The position numbers and the translations under genes are program-made. The notes under the pieces were generated by a model. That model saw only the letters and a list, made by a program, of their open reading frames with translations, ran no database searches and was not told the origin of the DNA. DNA of 64,000 bases from Saprospira grandis str. Lewin (lineage in GTDB: Bacteria; Bacteroidota; Bacteroidia; Chitinophagales; Saprospiraceae), in contig NC_016940.1 of the NCBI RefSeq assembly GCF_000250635.1, positions 2,032,001 to 2,096,000 of the forward strand, read 5' to 3'. This document shows positions 56,065-64,000 of the stretch, piece after piece (position 1 is the first letter of the stretch; the number at the start of each line of letters is the position of its first letter).

Positions 56065-56881
56065 ACAAATTGCCATTATGGGCTGCGGCTGGCTGGGGGC
56101 TCCCTTGGCCGAAAAACTTTTGGCCGAAGGCTGGGAGGTTTATGGCAGCAGCCGCTCTTTGGCCAATTTAGAAGGGCTTCAGGCTTTGGGCCTGAAGCCC
56201 TTTCGTATGGAGCTACCCAAAACGCTTCCCGCTGCAGAGGATCCCATCTGGCAGCTGCCTTATTATATGGTCAATATGCCGCCTACACCTTTTATGGCGC
56301 TGGGTCCGCTGGCTTATGCCCAAAGTATGGCCCTTTTGGCCGAGCGAATACCGGTCGGCGCAACGCTATTTTTTGTCTCTAGCACTGGGGTCTATGGTCC
56401 TCAAAAAGGAGCTGTTTTGGAGACGAATGATTGCCAGCCAGCTCATGCTCGTTCTCAGGCTGTTTTGGCCGCAGAAAAGGCCCTGGCCCCTTATCGCGCT
56501 AAGCTCAATTTGAGTATTTTGCGCTTTGCTGGACTCATCGGCGGGCAACGGAAGGCCGGCCGCTTTTTGGCGGGAAAAAAGGAGGTTCCTCAGCCTTTTC
56601 GCCGCCTCAATTTGATTCACCGCAGCGATTGCCTGGGTATTTTATCGGCTCTTTTGGCCAAAGAAAATTGCCCTGCTTTGCTAAATGTTGCTGCGCCTAA
56701 ACACCCTTTTGCCCAAGATTTTTATCCCAAACGGGCCAAAATGTTGGGTCTAGAGCCGCCTAGCTTTTTGCCGCCCGCTTCCCAAGAAAAAGAGCAGGCT
56801 AGTTATATTTCTACGGCTGCACTACAAGCTTTTTTGCCCGATTATATCTGGCAATATCCCGATCCCAACGATTTTCCTTAA
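56054..56881 (+). CDS. YeeZ-like NAD(P)-binding epimerase-type protein
   Basis: A 275-residue extended SDR-like protein. IAIMGCGWLGAPLAEKLLAEGWEVYGSSRS is the GxGWLG nucleotide-binding motif of the YeeZ group, and LFFVSSTGVYGPQKGAVLETNDC carries the Tyr of the SDR active site (SSTxVYG). Later LSILRFAGLIGG, RRLNLIHRSDCLGILSALL are epimerase-like. Substrate unknown. Translation is coupled to the lipoprotein gene by an 11-nt overlap. Confidence 0.85.
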   Translation: MKNKQIAIMGCGWLGAPLAEKLLAEGWEVYGSSRSLANLEGLQALGLKPFRMELPKTLPAAEDPIWQLPYYMVNMPPTPFMALGPLAYAQSMALLAERIPVGATLFFVSSTGVYGPQKGAVLETNDCQPAHARSQAVLAAEKALAPYRAKLNLSILRFAGLIGGQRKAGRFLAGKKEVPQPFRRLNLIHRSDCLGILSALLAKENCPALLNVAAPKHPFAQDFYPKRAKMLGLEPPSFLPPASQEKEQASYISTAALQAFLPDYIWQYPDPNDFP

Positions 56882-56892
56882 GGTTTTTATTT

Positions 56893-57112
56893 GGGGCTGC
56901 CCCGTCCGCCGGGTTGAAACCCAGCGCAAAGCGGTATCGCTTTGCGAACTTATATAAAATGAGGGTTAAAACCCTCATGAGTTCTTGGGCGGGTCGCTCC
57001 CTCCGCAGCTCGCAGGTCTGCTCGGCCCTGCACGGGCTTCGCCCGCTAGGTCTGCCGCCTTTGGCGGCCCTGCTCTGGCAGCTCAGCCTGCGGCGGCTTC
57101 GCCGCCTGCAAA
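56893..57112 (+). repeat. GC-rich modular repeat, copy 21 (forward, interrupted)
   Basis: The left hairpin GGGGCTGCCCCGTCCG...GGGCGGGTCG is split by ~75 bp (about 56914-56988) that includes GCAAAGCGGTATCGCTTTGC and GAGGGTTAAAACCCTC. The rest of the unit is normal. An insertion of one small palindromic element into another is the simplest reading. Confidence 0.82.
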
Positions 57113-57123
57113 ACCGCAAAAAT

Positions 57124-57219
57124 GGTATTCGTCGCTGCGCTCCTCATGCCTACTGATTAACCCGCCCACCCTCCCCTCTGCGGGATTCCCTAAGGAATCC
57201 CTCGGGGGAGCTTGGGCCA
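57124..57219 (+). repeat. Second repeat family, copy B
   Basis: GGTATTCGTCGCTGCGCTCC, AACCCGCCCACC, palindrome GGGATTCCCTAAGGAATCCC (57182-57201, changed compensatorily relative to copy A), ending CTTGGGCCA. It again sits directly 3' of a modular repeat. Confidence 0.75.
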
Positions 57220-57224
57220 TTTTT

Positions 57225-59294
57225 TTACTGCCCCAAAGCCTGATAACAAGCATTCAACCGGCCCCTAATAGCGGGATTTTCTGGGGCCAGCTTTTTGGCT
57301 GCCTGAAAATACTGAATGGCCGCAGCATACTGCTTCTCTTCGGCCAAAAGTACTCCCAAACCAAAGAGCGACTCCAAGTTTTCGGGCGCTAGGGCTAGCG
57401 CTTGCTCAAAGGCTACTTTTCCTGTTTTAAAGGCCTGGGCCTTTTGCTCCGCTGTACTTTTGGGGTCCAAATATTGGCGGGCGGCCAAACGGCCCTGCAC
57501 GCTATAAGCCATAGCCTTATCTGGATGTTGCAAGGCTTTTTCTAGGGCCTTTTGGGCCAATTCCTGCTCATTCAAAGCATAATAGAGATGAGCGCCAATG
57601 GCCCATTGATTGACTTCGGGATTCTCCTCATTTTTAAAAAATGGGTAAAGCATTTTGCTCAGGACCAAAGGAACCGCTGAAGAACTAGAACTCCCCCAAG
57701 CTTCAAAAACAGCCTTTTTAGCGGTCTTTGTCAAGCCCTTTTCGGCAATGAGCTGCTCATATTTGGGCAGGCGCTTTACATATACCATGGCCACGGGGTC
57801 GGCATAGACCAAAACGTAATTAGGACTATCATGCAAATGCACATAAAGAGTGGGAATCTGCTCAATTGGGCGGCGGAGCAAGACCACATACTCAAAATTG
57901 TATTTTTGGTCCTCGGCATCAAAGAGAGCGGGATTTTGCAGCAGCTTTTCGTATTGGGCAAAAAAATCGGCCGGAAAAATATCGAGGTCTCTAAGGTCAA
58001 TATAAGTCTTGAAGTCGGGCTGTAGCCGCCAAAGCAAATAAGCAGAGCTCAGATAATCGGCAAAGCCGCGGCCATTGATGTTTTCTTGGACCATAAATTC
58101 GGCCGCTTTGATGGGGTTATGGCTATTAAGGACCTGCAAGCCAAATTGGTCGCGGCTCTCTATCCATTTATGATAGTTTCCAGAAACGATTAGGCCATAA
58201 CAACTAGCCAAACTTAGAGCGAGCCCAAGACTGAGGGCCATTTTCCAGCTTTTTTGGACCAAAGGACGGAGCAGGCGCTCCAAGAGGGCCAAAAGAAAAG
58301 GAGCAGAGGCCAAAAGGAAGAAAGGAATATTTCTGTAGGCCGTCAAGCTAAGGTAAAAGAGTAGGGCGGGCAAGACCAAATTTGGCCAGCCGAGCAACTG
58401 CCCAAGTTTGGGCCGGCCCTCTTTGGAGCCAAAGAGCAAAAGGCCCAAAAACAGCAGGGCAGCGCCCAGAAAAAACAAATTGATATAGGCCTCTTTCATC
58501 CAGTAGCTGGCCTCTAAATAAGAATTGAGCTCACTGGTATATTTGTTATTCTGAAGTTGCCCAAAAATATTGAAGGGGTGGGCCCACATACTGATGCCTC
58601 TGGGGTTGATTGGAATCACTAGTAGGGCGCCTAAGATGGCCAGGGTTTGTTTTTTGGGCAGGGCTGTTTTTTTGCCCATTAAAAAGTATTGGGCCCAACT
58701 ACTGCCCAAAACGGCAAACATCAGGACCATCCCGATACCAAAGGCTTCATGCAAATTGGTCCAAAGCAGTTGTAAAGGGATCAGCCAAAAGATGCCATTA
58801 TGAGCTGTTTTTTGGCTTTGGCGCAAAAAGAGGAAAAGATAAACGGCCACCAAAAGGTGCGAGCTCATTTCGGGCCGACCAATAAGGCGAAAATCCAGCC
58901 CAAAAAGCAAGATCGGCAAGCCGATAGCAAAGGCCCAAGCCATACTTAATCCATTGCGCTTAGGCGCAAGTAGGCGAGCCGAAGCGGCAGAAAAATACAT
59001 CAGGCCCAAACTTACTAGAGCTTGGAGTACAAAGACCATTTCTGGCCCTCCCATCTTTTTGAAGGCGACAATAATGACCTCAAACAGCCATTTGACGTTA
59101 ATCCAGTCTCGGCCCTCTTGGGTATAGGAAAAAGGGTCGGAATAAGTCACGGCTCCATTTTCCCAGATCCATTCTCCGGTGCGGTACATCCACCACAAAT
59201 CGGGTTCGCGGATAGATTTAAAAGAAAGGGCCATGCCCAATAAAAACAGAAGGAAAAAGAGTAGCCATTTGGGCCCATGCTGTTTCCAGTTCAT
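57225..59294 (-). CDS. Polytopic membrane protein with C-terminal TPR repeats
   Basis: A 689-residue protein with about ten hydrophobic helices in residues ~10-360 (e.g. WLLFFLLFLLGMALSF, MVFVLQALVSLGLMYFSAA, LSMAWAFAIGLPILLFGLDFRLIGRPEMSSHLL), a periplasmic region ~370-510, and TPR units at the end (GAHLYYALNEQELAQKALEKALQHP, LGVLLAEEKQYAAAIQYFQAAKKLAPENPAIRGRL). EPDLWWMYRTGEWIWENG near the first loop resembles glycosyltransferase-C-like membrane proteins (Asp in the first loop). A glycosyltransferase role is only an inference. Monocistronic between repeats. Confidence 0.65.
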   Translation of the reverse strand: MNWKQHGPKWLLFFLLFLLGMALSFKSIREPDLWWMYRTGEWIWENGAVTYSDPFSYTQEGRDWINVKWLFEVIIVAFKKMGGPEMVFVLQALVSLGLMYFSAASARLLAPKRNGLSMAWAFAIGLPILLFGLDFRLIGRPEMSSHLLVAVYLFLFLRQSQKTAHNGIFWLIPLQLLWTNLHEAFGIGMVLMFAVLGSSWAQYFLMGKKTALPKKQTLAILGALLVIPINPRGISMWAHPFNIFGQLQNNKYTSELNSYLEASYWMKEAYINLFFLGAALLFLGLLLFGSKEGRPKLGQLLGWPNLVLPALLFYLSLTAYRNIPFFLLASAPFLLALLERLLRPLVQKSWKMALSLGLALSLASCYGLIVSGNYHKWIESRDQFGLQVLNSHNPIKAAEFMVQENINGRGFADYLSSAYLLWRLQPDFKTYIDLRDLDIFPADFFAQYEKLLQNPALFDAEDQKYNFEYVVLLRRPIEQIPTLYVHLHDSPNYVLVYADPVAMVYVKRLPKYEQLIAEKGLTKTAKKAVFEAWGSSSSSAVPLVLSKMLYPFFKNEENPEVNQWAIGAHLYYALNEQELAQKALEKALQHPDKAMAYSVQGRLAARQYLDPKSTAEQKAQAFKTGKVAFEQALALAPENLESLFGLGVLLAEEKQYAAAIQYFQAAKKLAPENPAIRGRLNACYQALGQ

Positions 59295-59361
59295 TGTTCC
59301 ATTAAGTTTAAGGTCTCAAAATAGTGGTAGAGGGGGGGACTTAGAGCAGAGAGGGACCCCA

Positions 59362-59507
59362 AGGCCCAGCGCTGCGGAGCGGGTGGCCGAAGGCCAGACC
59401 GAGTTTTTTTGAGCAAAGCGAAAAAAAACGAAGGGCCGAGCAGACTTGCGAGCCCCGCAGCATAGCGGCGGCCGAGCTAGGCGAAGCCTAGCCGGCCGCG
59501 GGCCCCC
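59362..59507 (-). repeat. GC-rich modular repeat, copy 22 (reverse)
   Basis: Begins AAGGCCCAGCGCTGCGGAGC, has GGTGGCCGAAGGCC, an A/T variable hairpin (TTTTTTTGAGCAAAGCGAAAAAAA), reversed core, and the long GCGGCCG / CGGCCGC end stem as in copy 8. Confidence 0.85.
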
Positions 59508-59555
59508 AAAATACAAGTTCGTGACAAAAACAAAGGAGATAAAAGGGCCAAATCT

Positions 59556-61028
59556 TTAATGTTTGTGTTCATCTTCTGGGGCAAAACGCTCTTCTAGCCA
59601 TTCTTGCATGGCTTTTAGGACCTCGGGGGCAAAGGTTTCCTCCAGCAGTTGGTACTCGGCAATTGTGCAGCTCTCGCAATGCTGAAAAAGGTGGTTGAGG
59701 CGGGGTAGTAAAACCACCGCAGTGGGGTATTTTTCCTTTTGTAAAAGCAATTGAGAGATGCGCTCGAGGTTTTCGGGGCCTGCTACCTGAATATCTTCGC
59801 CGCCATTGAGGGCCAGCAAAGGGCAGCGCAGGCGCTTGAGGTACTTTTTGGGGTCTATGCGTAGAAAACTGCGAAACCAAGGGGCATAGAGGGCCTTTCC
59901 CAGTTGTTTTACGCCCGTTTCTACTAGGCCAATTTCGGCCAATTGCAGGCGTTCTTTTTTGGGGAGACCGCGCCAAATATCGAGAATATCAGCCACAAAC
60001 TTATCCTCACTTTTGCGGTCTTTTTTGACCGCCCTAGCATAGCAACTGATCAAGAAATTGCGCTGCGTTTCTAGGGTTTTTTCGGCAATACCGGCCTGTT
60101 TGCCCAAATCGTAATTTTGCTGCAACATCAGCTCCTTGATAGGCAGGGCGGGCCCTGCTAGCGAGACCAGCGCGCCTAGTTTTTTGCCCCATTTGGCGCC
60201 AAGCATAAAGCCAATCAGGCCGCCTTCGCTATGGCCCATAACGACCAACTGCTCCTTATTGATTCTGGGGTCTTGGCTGAGGTATTTCAGGCAAGCATCG
60301 GCATCTTGGGCCAAATCATGGGTCGTACTGCCTGCAAATTGGCCTTCGGATTTTCCTGTGCCTCGCTCATCGTAGCGAAAAACGGCAAAGCCACGGCGGC
60401 TAAAATGGTCAGCAATCACGGCAAAAGGCTGATGGCCAAAAATCTCGGAATTTCGATCTTGTGGTCCACTGCCCGAAATGAGCAAAATGGCCGGGACCTG
60501 GCTGCTATCGGTGGCATTGGGCGGAAGCGTCAGCGTCCCTTCCAAGCGGATATTCGTTTTGGGCGTAATGACATAATGTTGCTCCTCGATATAGGGAAAA
60601 GGCGGTTGAGGCGTTTGGGGGCGCTTGGGTGCCTGCGGCAGCTCATCGGCCCCTACCTTTTTAAACTGCAGCGGAAGGCTAAGGCCGTTTTGCTTCCATT
60701 GGCCTTTGATGCCTTCAGCTGACCATTGACCCTCATAAACAATATTGGCCAAGGCCCAGCTCGCTTTGAGCTTAGGCCCATCAATCTCTATTTTATCAAA
60801 TTTGAGATCAAACTGCCCCTGCTTGGGGCTATCCATCAAGAGCGCTAACTCCCCCGCTTCTAGGCGAATATGAAAAACAACCGGAATTTCCATGCCTTGC
60901 ACCTCTAGCGTTCCGCTCCAATCCCCCAGCCAATCGGTTTGAGTTTGAGCAGTGAGCAAAAAAGGAAGAGACAGGCATAGAAGAAATAAGCCGATCTGTC
61001 TGAAAAAACTAAAAATATATGCGTGCAT
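59556..61028 (-). CDS. Secreted alpha/beta hydrolase
   Basis: A 490-residue protein from ATG 61028 (MHAYIFSFFRQIGLFLLCLSLPFLLTAQ, signal peptide); an earlier ATG at 61139 adds 37 unlike residues. The first ~130 residues are a beta-rich N-terminal domain. The hydrolase follows: LLISGSGPQDRNSEIFGHQPFAVIADHFSRRGFAVFRYDERGTGKSEGQF, nucleophile elbow VVMGHSEGGLIG, Asp region LLALNGGEDIQV and His in LPRLNHLFQHCE. This is the bacterial S9/DUF-type esterase family. Substrate unknown; likely periplasmic or exported. Confidence 0.88.
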   Translation of the reverse strand: MHAYIFSFFRQIGLFLLCLSLPFLLTAQTQTDWLGDWSGTLEVQGMEIPVVFHIRLEAGELALLMDSPKQGQFDLKFDKIEIDGPKLKASWALANIVYEGQWSAEGIKGQWKQNGLSLPLQFKKVGADELPQAPKRPQTPQPPFPYIEEQHYVITPKTNIRLEGTLTLPPNATDSSQVPAILLISGSGPQDRNSEIFGHQPFAVIADHFSRRGFAVFRYDERGTGKSEGQFAGSTTHDLAQDADACLKYLSQDPRINKEQLVVMGHSEGGLIGFMLGAKWGKKLGALVSLAGPALPIKELMLQQNYDLGKQAGIAEKTLETQRNFLISCYARAVKKDRKSEDKFVADILDIWRGLPKKERLQLAEIGLVETGVKQLGKALYAPWFRSFLRIDPKKYLKRLRCPLLALNGGEDIQVAGPENLERISQLLLQKEKYPTAVVLLPRLNHLFQHCESCTIAEYQLLEETFAPEVLKAMQEWLEERFAPEDEHKH

Positions 61029-61259
61029 TTTTGTCAATTTTAAACAAAATAGTACTTTTTGAGCCCCTCGAGAAATAAAAAAAGGCAATCGCCTAGCAGC
61101 TCCAAACATAGAATGCAGTATCTTAAGCAGAGAAAGCAAAATTTAGGGAAAGGATCCCCAACAGTTCAGGATGGCCAAAGGCTATCCTTTCAATTTTATA
61201 TAAACAACGGCTGGCATCCTCTTTTGGCCGCCCGTTAAAAAACGAAATTCTTAAAGAGT

Positions 61260-63350
61260 ATGAGAAAATACGCCTTACTATTCCTCTTTGCCTTTTTGGC
61301 CCAGATGAGTATTGCGCAGCCTATGCAAAAAACGCTGGTAGATGAAGATACCGACATCTCCTTCTACCCCGTAGATAAGCAAATTGACCTGCGCTTTACG
61401 CCTACCTCCAACTTTATTCAGAGCATCGTTTTTGCCTCTTTTAAAGTGAAAAACCGCTACGATTATTACTCGCAAAAGGAGCGAGAGGATGGCAATAAGT
61501 ACAAGTACTTTGTCAAAGTAGAAGATTCTACCAGCTACCACAGCCAAAAGGCAGAAGGGGGCGGAGGCTTCATCGAGATGTCGCCCGAAGGTAAGCAGTA
61601 TTTTGTGGCCCTAGGCGGAAAAAAAGCCGCAGAGAAGTTTGCCGCCGCCAAAAAGGAAGGCAAAGAGGGCGTTCAGCAAATTAAGCGCAAACGCAGCTAT
61701 ATGGATCAGTCGCCTTATGAGGTGACCACCGAGCTAGCCGATGGTACCGAGTTTAGCATCAAGTACCTCAATGAAAATAGCTTTAATCTGAGCTATCAGC
61801 TAACGGAAAATGGCAAAACCTATAGCATTAGCCAGAATATGAATTTTGGCGAAACCTATAAGGTCAAAGTTATGGAAGATGATCCTGGTGCTGATTTTAG
61901 CCTAAAATTGACCAATAAAGAATTAGCCGCCCAACAAACAGAACCTATCGTTTTGGTCGCTAGTAGTATCAATATGCCTTTTGTGCTTTTGATTTTGCTC
62001 TTGGGGGCCCTCTTCTTTACGGTCTATTTTAAGTTTCCCAATATTACCCGCATTGGCTTGGCCATTAACACGGTAAGAGGAAAGTATTATAGCCCAGAAA
62101 ATCATATGGATGAGGATAACCCCGATACCATCAAAGATGAGTCTGTAGATGGAGAGGTAACTCCTTTTCAAGCTCTTTCTGCCGCTCTTTCGGCTACGGT
62201 GGGGCTCGGAAATATCGCCGGGGTGGCTATTGCCATTTCTTTGGGTGGACCAGGCGCTACGCTCTGGATGATCGTCGCGGGCTTGCTCGGTATGGCTTCT
62301 AAGTTTACCGAATGTACGCTTGGTGTAAAATATAGAGAAATTGATGCCGAAGGGACCATCCATGGCGGACCTATGTATTATCTCTCTAAAGGACTAGCCG
62401 ATAAGGGCCTTGCTGGCCTCGGAAAGGTATTCGCCGTTTTCTTCGCTATTATGTGCGTAGGCGGCTCTTTTGGTGGCGGAAATATGTTCCAGGCTAACCA
62501 AGCGGCTTCTCAGGTCTTGGGCACTTTTGGCATTGAAGGCGGTGCCGGTGGCTTTATCTTTGGCCTGATTACCGCCGTTTTGGTGGCAATCGTGATCATT
62601 GGTGGGATTAAGCGAATTGGTAAAGTGGCCGAAACAATCGTTCCTTTTATGGCGGTCCTTTATGTCGGTAGCGCTATTATCGTAATTGCAATGAATGCTG
62701 GCCAGATTCCTACCGCTTTCGGCCTTATTTTCGACGAGGCGCTCAATCCCCCCGCTATGTTTGGTGGTTTTGTTGGCGTTCTCATTACGGGTTTCCAACG
62801 AGCGGCTTTCTCTAATGAAGCTGGCGTAGGTTCTGCCGCAATTGCTCACTCTGCCGTAAAAACAGCTTATCCCGCTAGTGAAGGGGTGGTGGCTCTCCTC
62901 GAGCCTTTTATCGATACTGTGATTATTTGTACTATCACCGCTTTGGTCATTATCATTACAGGCCAATACGAAAACCTAGATGGCATAGATGGGGTGAGTA
63001 TGACTTCTAACGCCTTTGCTACGGCCTTGCCTTGGTTCCCCTATGTACTTACTTTGGCGGTGGCTCTTTTTGCCTTTTCTACCATGCTCTCTTGGTCTTA
63101 TTATGGCCTGCAAGCCTGGAAGTTCCTCTTTGGTAAGTCTAAGGCGATGGACCTTACCTATAAGGTGCTATTTTGCATTTTTGTTGTCATTGGCGCTTCT
63201 GCCAGCCTTGGCTCGGTGATCGGTTTTTCCGATGCCATGATTTTTGCCATGGTGTTCCCCAATATGATCGGCCTGATCATTTTGGCGCCCACGGTTCGCA
63301 AGGAGGTAAAACGCTATGTGGCCGATATTAAAGCTGGTAAATTGGGCTAA
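61260..63350 (+). CDS. AGCS alanine:cation symporter with a periplasmic N-terminal domain
   Basis: A 696-residue protein. The C-terminal ~460 residues are a complete sodium/alanine-glycine symporter: FPNITRIGLAINTVRGKYY, TPFQALSAALSATVGLGNIAGVAIAISLGGPGATLWMIVAGLLGMASKFTECTLGVKYRE, GGPMYYLSKGLA, GFQRAAFSNEAGVGSAAIAHS and later helices. Unusually it begins with a signal peptide (MRKYALLFLFAFLAQMSIAQ) and a ~210-residue soluble region before the first helix (PFVLLILLLGALFFTVYF). The family normally starts directly with the first helix. This extra domain would face the periplasm and may bind substrate or cell wall. A hairpin terminator follows. Confidence 0.88.
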   Translation: MRKYALLFLFAFLAQMSIAQPMQKTLVDEDTDISFYPVDKQIDLRFTPTSNFIQSIVFASFKVKNRYDYYSQKEREDGNKYKYFVKVEDSTSYHSQKAEGGGGFIEMSPEGKQYFVALGGKKAAEKFAAAKKEGKEGVQQIKRKRSYMDQSPYEVTTELADGTEFSIKYLNENSFNLSYQLTENGKTYSISQNMNFGETYKVKVMEDDPGADFSLKLTNKELAAQQTEPIVLVASSINMPFVLLILLLGALFFTVYFKFPNITRIGLAINTVRGKYYSPENHMDEDNPDTIKDESVDGEVTPFQALSAALSATVGLGNIAGVAIAISLGGPGATLWMIVAGLLGMASKFTECTLGVKYREIDAEGTIHGGPMYYLSKGLADKGLAGLGKVFAVFFAIMCVGGSFGGGNMFQANQAASQVLGTFGIEGGAGGFIFGLITAVLVAIVIIGGIKRIGKVAETIVPFMAVLYVGSAIIVIAMNAGQIPTAFGLIFDEALNPPAMFGGFVGVLITGFQRAAFSNEAGVGSAAIAHSAVKTAYPASEGVVALLEPFIDTVIICTITALVIIITGQYENLDGIDGVSMTSNAFATALPWFPYVLTLAVALFAFSTMLSWSYYGLQAWKFLFGKSKAMDLTYKVLFCIFVVIGASASLGSVIGFSDAMIFAMVFPNMIGLIILAPTVRKEVKRYVADIKAGKLG

Positions 63351-63373
63351 ATCATTAGCTTGATGTTTACGGT

Positions 63374-63412
63374 AAACGTCTCTTTCCAATTTCGGGAAGA
63401 GACGTTTTTTTT
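63374..63412 (+). terminator. Terminator of the AGCS gene
   Basis: AAACGTCTCTTTCC / GGGAAGAGACGTTT stem (one G-T), then eight T abutting the GGGG of the next repeat. Confidence 0.9.
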
Positions 63413-63575
63413 GGGGCCTCCGCTGCGGCTTCGCCTTGCGGCGCTACGCTTTGGGGCTCGCAGGTCTGCTCGGCCCTTCGCAGGCTTCGCCTGCTCGGTC
63501 TGGCCTTCGGCCACCCCGCCGCATCGCTAGGCCAGTTTGGCCTGCGGCCAAAGGCGGCCAAGCCGCCTAGCGCTG
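63413..63575 (+). repeat. GC-rich modular repeat, copy 23 (forward)
   Basis: GGGGCCTCCGCTGCGGCTTC, GCCTTGCGGCG, GCTACG, core, GCAGGCTTCGCCTGC hairpin, CATCGCTAGGCCAG and a GGCCTGCGGCC tail. Confidence 0.87.
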
Positions 63576-63641
63576 CCCCAAATACAACCATTTGATTTAG
63601 CTGTTGTTTCTAAAGCATCAATAAGCTTAAAACAATCTATT

Positions 63642-64000
63642 ATGCAAGGAAAATCAATACTCATTATTGGCGCTAGTCGTGGCATTGGCGCGGCCTTGGC
63701 CCAAAAACTCCAAGCCGCAGGGGCCCAAGTGTATAATGCCAGCCGCTCGGCAGAAGGCCTGGGCAAAAATATTAGCTACGATGCCCTACAGGATGATCCC
63801 AAGGCGCTTTTGGCCCAATTGCCCAGCCAACTAGATGGCCTGGTCTATTGCCCCGGAAGCATCAATTTACGGCCCTTCCACCGCATCAAAGAAGAACAGT
63901 TTAATCAAGAGTTTGAGCTGAATGTCATGGGGGCGGTTCGTCTGCTACAAGCGGCTTTGCCCCAACTCAAAAAGGCCGAAGCAGGCGCTTCTGTGGTCCT
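63642..64000 (+). CDS. Short-chain dehydrogenase/reductase, N-terminal part
   Basis: Open to the window end (119 codons plus two bases). MQGKSILIIGASRGIGAALA has the classical SDR dinucleotide-binding motif (GxxxGIG), followed by VYNASRSAEGLG, DGLVYCPGSINLRPFHRI (NNAG-like position as CPGS) and NQEFELNVMGAVRLLQAALPQL (the N of the catalytic tetrad). The Tyr-x-x-x-Lys lies beyond the edge. Substrate unknown. It follows repeat copy 23. Confidence 0.9.
   Translation, partial: MQGKSILIIGASRGIGAALAQKLQAAGAQVYNASRSAEGLGKNISYDALQDDPKALLAQLPSQLDGLVYCPGSINLRPFHRIKEEQFNQEFELNVMGAVRLLQAALPQLKKAEAGASVV

Noticed and set aside
1-64000. Prophage, integron or insertion sequence
   Set aside because: No integrase, transposase, phage structural gene or attachment-site duplication was recognised on either strand.

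Overview
The window looks like chromosomal DNA from a Bacteroidota bacterium, most likely a Saprospira-like member of the Saprospiria; the species is an inference. The evidence is the Bacteroidota promoter signature (TTG about 17-23 nt upstream of TAnnTTTG) before many genes, a fused SecDF, a split transketolase, a DUF6702/HupE/M1-peptidase cluster, an OstA/amidase/MCE neighbourhood, a THX ribosomal protein gene and OmpA proteins with acidic linkers. No transposase, integrase, rRNA or CRISPR array was seen. About 58 coding genes and one tRNA-Arg are supported. Two genes are cut by the edges: coaE on the left and an SDR oxidoreductase on the right.

Layout. 0-3.9 kb: coaE (partial), hemD, recA, a Get3/ArsA-like ATPase and tRNA-Arg(CCG). 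3.9-7.4 kb (minus strand): a sulfur-carrier cysteine pathway cysM, mec (JAMM), cysO and moeZ, preceded by two tiny ORFs that each encode a CCCCCH run and are each followed by an intrinsic terminator. This looks like a tandem cysteine-responsive attenuator. 7.6-13.4 kb: mtnB, cdsA, a CPBP protease, a class III aminotransferase and a homoserine-kinase-like gene, flanked by two clusters of parS-like palindromes. 13.4-19.9 kb: DUF6702, HupE, M1 peptidase, PaiB, ComF and heme A synthase. 20.29-20.9 kb: a dense DnaA-box cluster beside an AT-rich tract, the best oriC candidate. 21.2-33.1 kb: an SRAP homologue lacking catalytic residues, split transketolase, an M48 lipoprotein, a degenerate ureohydrolase, amino-acid dehydrogenase, OmpA, Nif3 and a zinc-ribbon protein, YbjN and DUF1622. 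33.16-34.46 kb (minus strand): an AT-rich three-gene operon of ADP-ribosyltransferase-like toxin, small protein and SecB-like chaperone, with the architecture of a toxin-antitoxin-chaperone system of the CmdTAC kind. 34.5-40.3 kb: envelope genes (amidase, two MCE proteins, OstA). 40.7-47.1 kb: secDF, greA with a structured leader, THX, an outer-membrane barrel and dapD. 47.6-64 kb: MltD, TatA, M16 peptidase, HD hydrolase, a repeat-rich peptidoglycan-binding protein, nitroreductase, a lipoprotein, YeeZ-like SDR, a membrane TPR protein, an alpha/beta hydrolase, an AGCS transporter with an extra periplasmic domain, and the SDR start.

The intergenic space is dominated by one GC-rich, hairpin-rich repeat family: 23 loci in 64 kb, in both orientations, often starting right after a terminator T-tract. 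Its copies are built from interchangeable hairpin modules around a conserved core. A second, rarer palindromic repeat occurs twice.

The strongest candidates for undescribed biology are the tandem polycysteine leader of the cysM operon, the toxin-antitoxin-chaperone operon, the modular repeat family, and the structured greA leader with mutually exclusive pairings.
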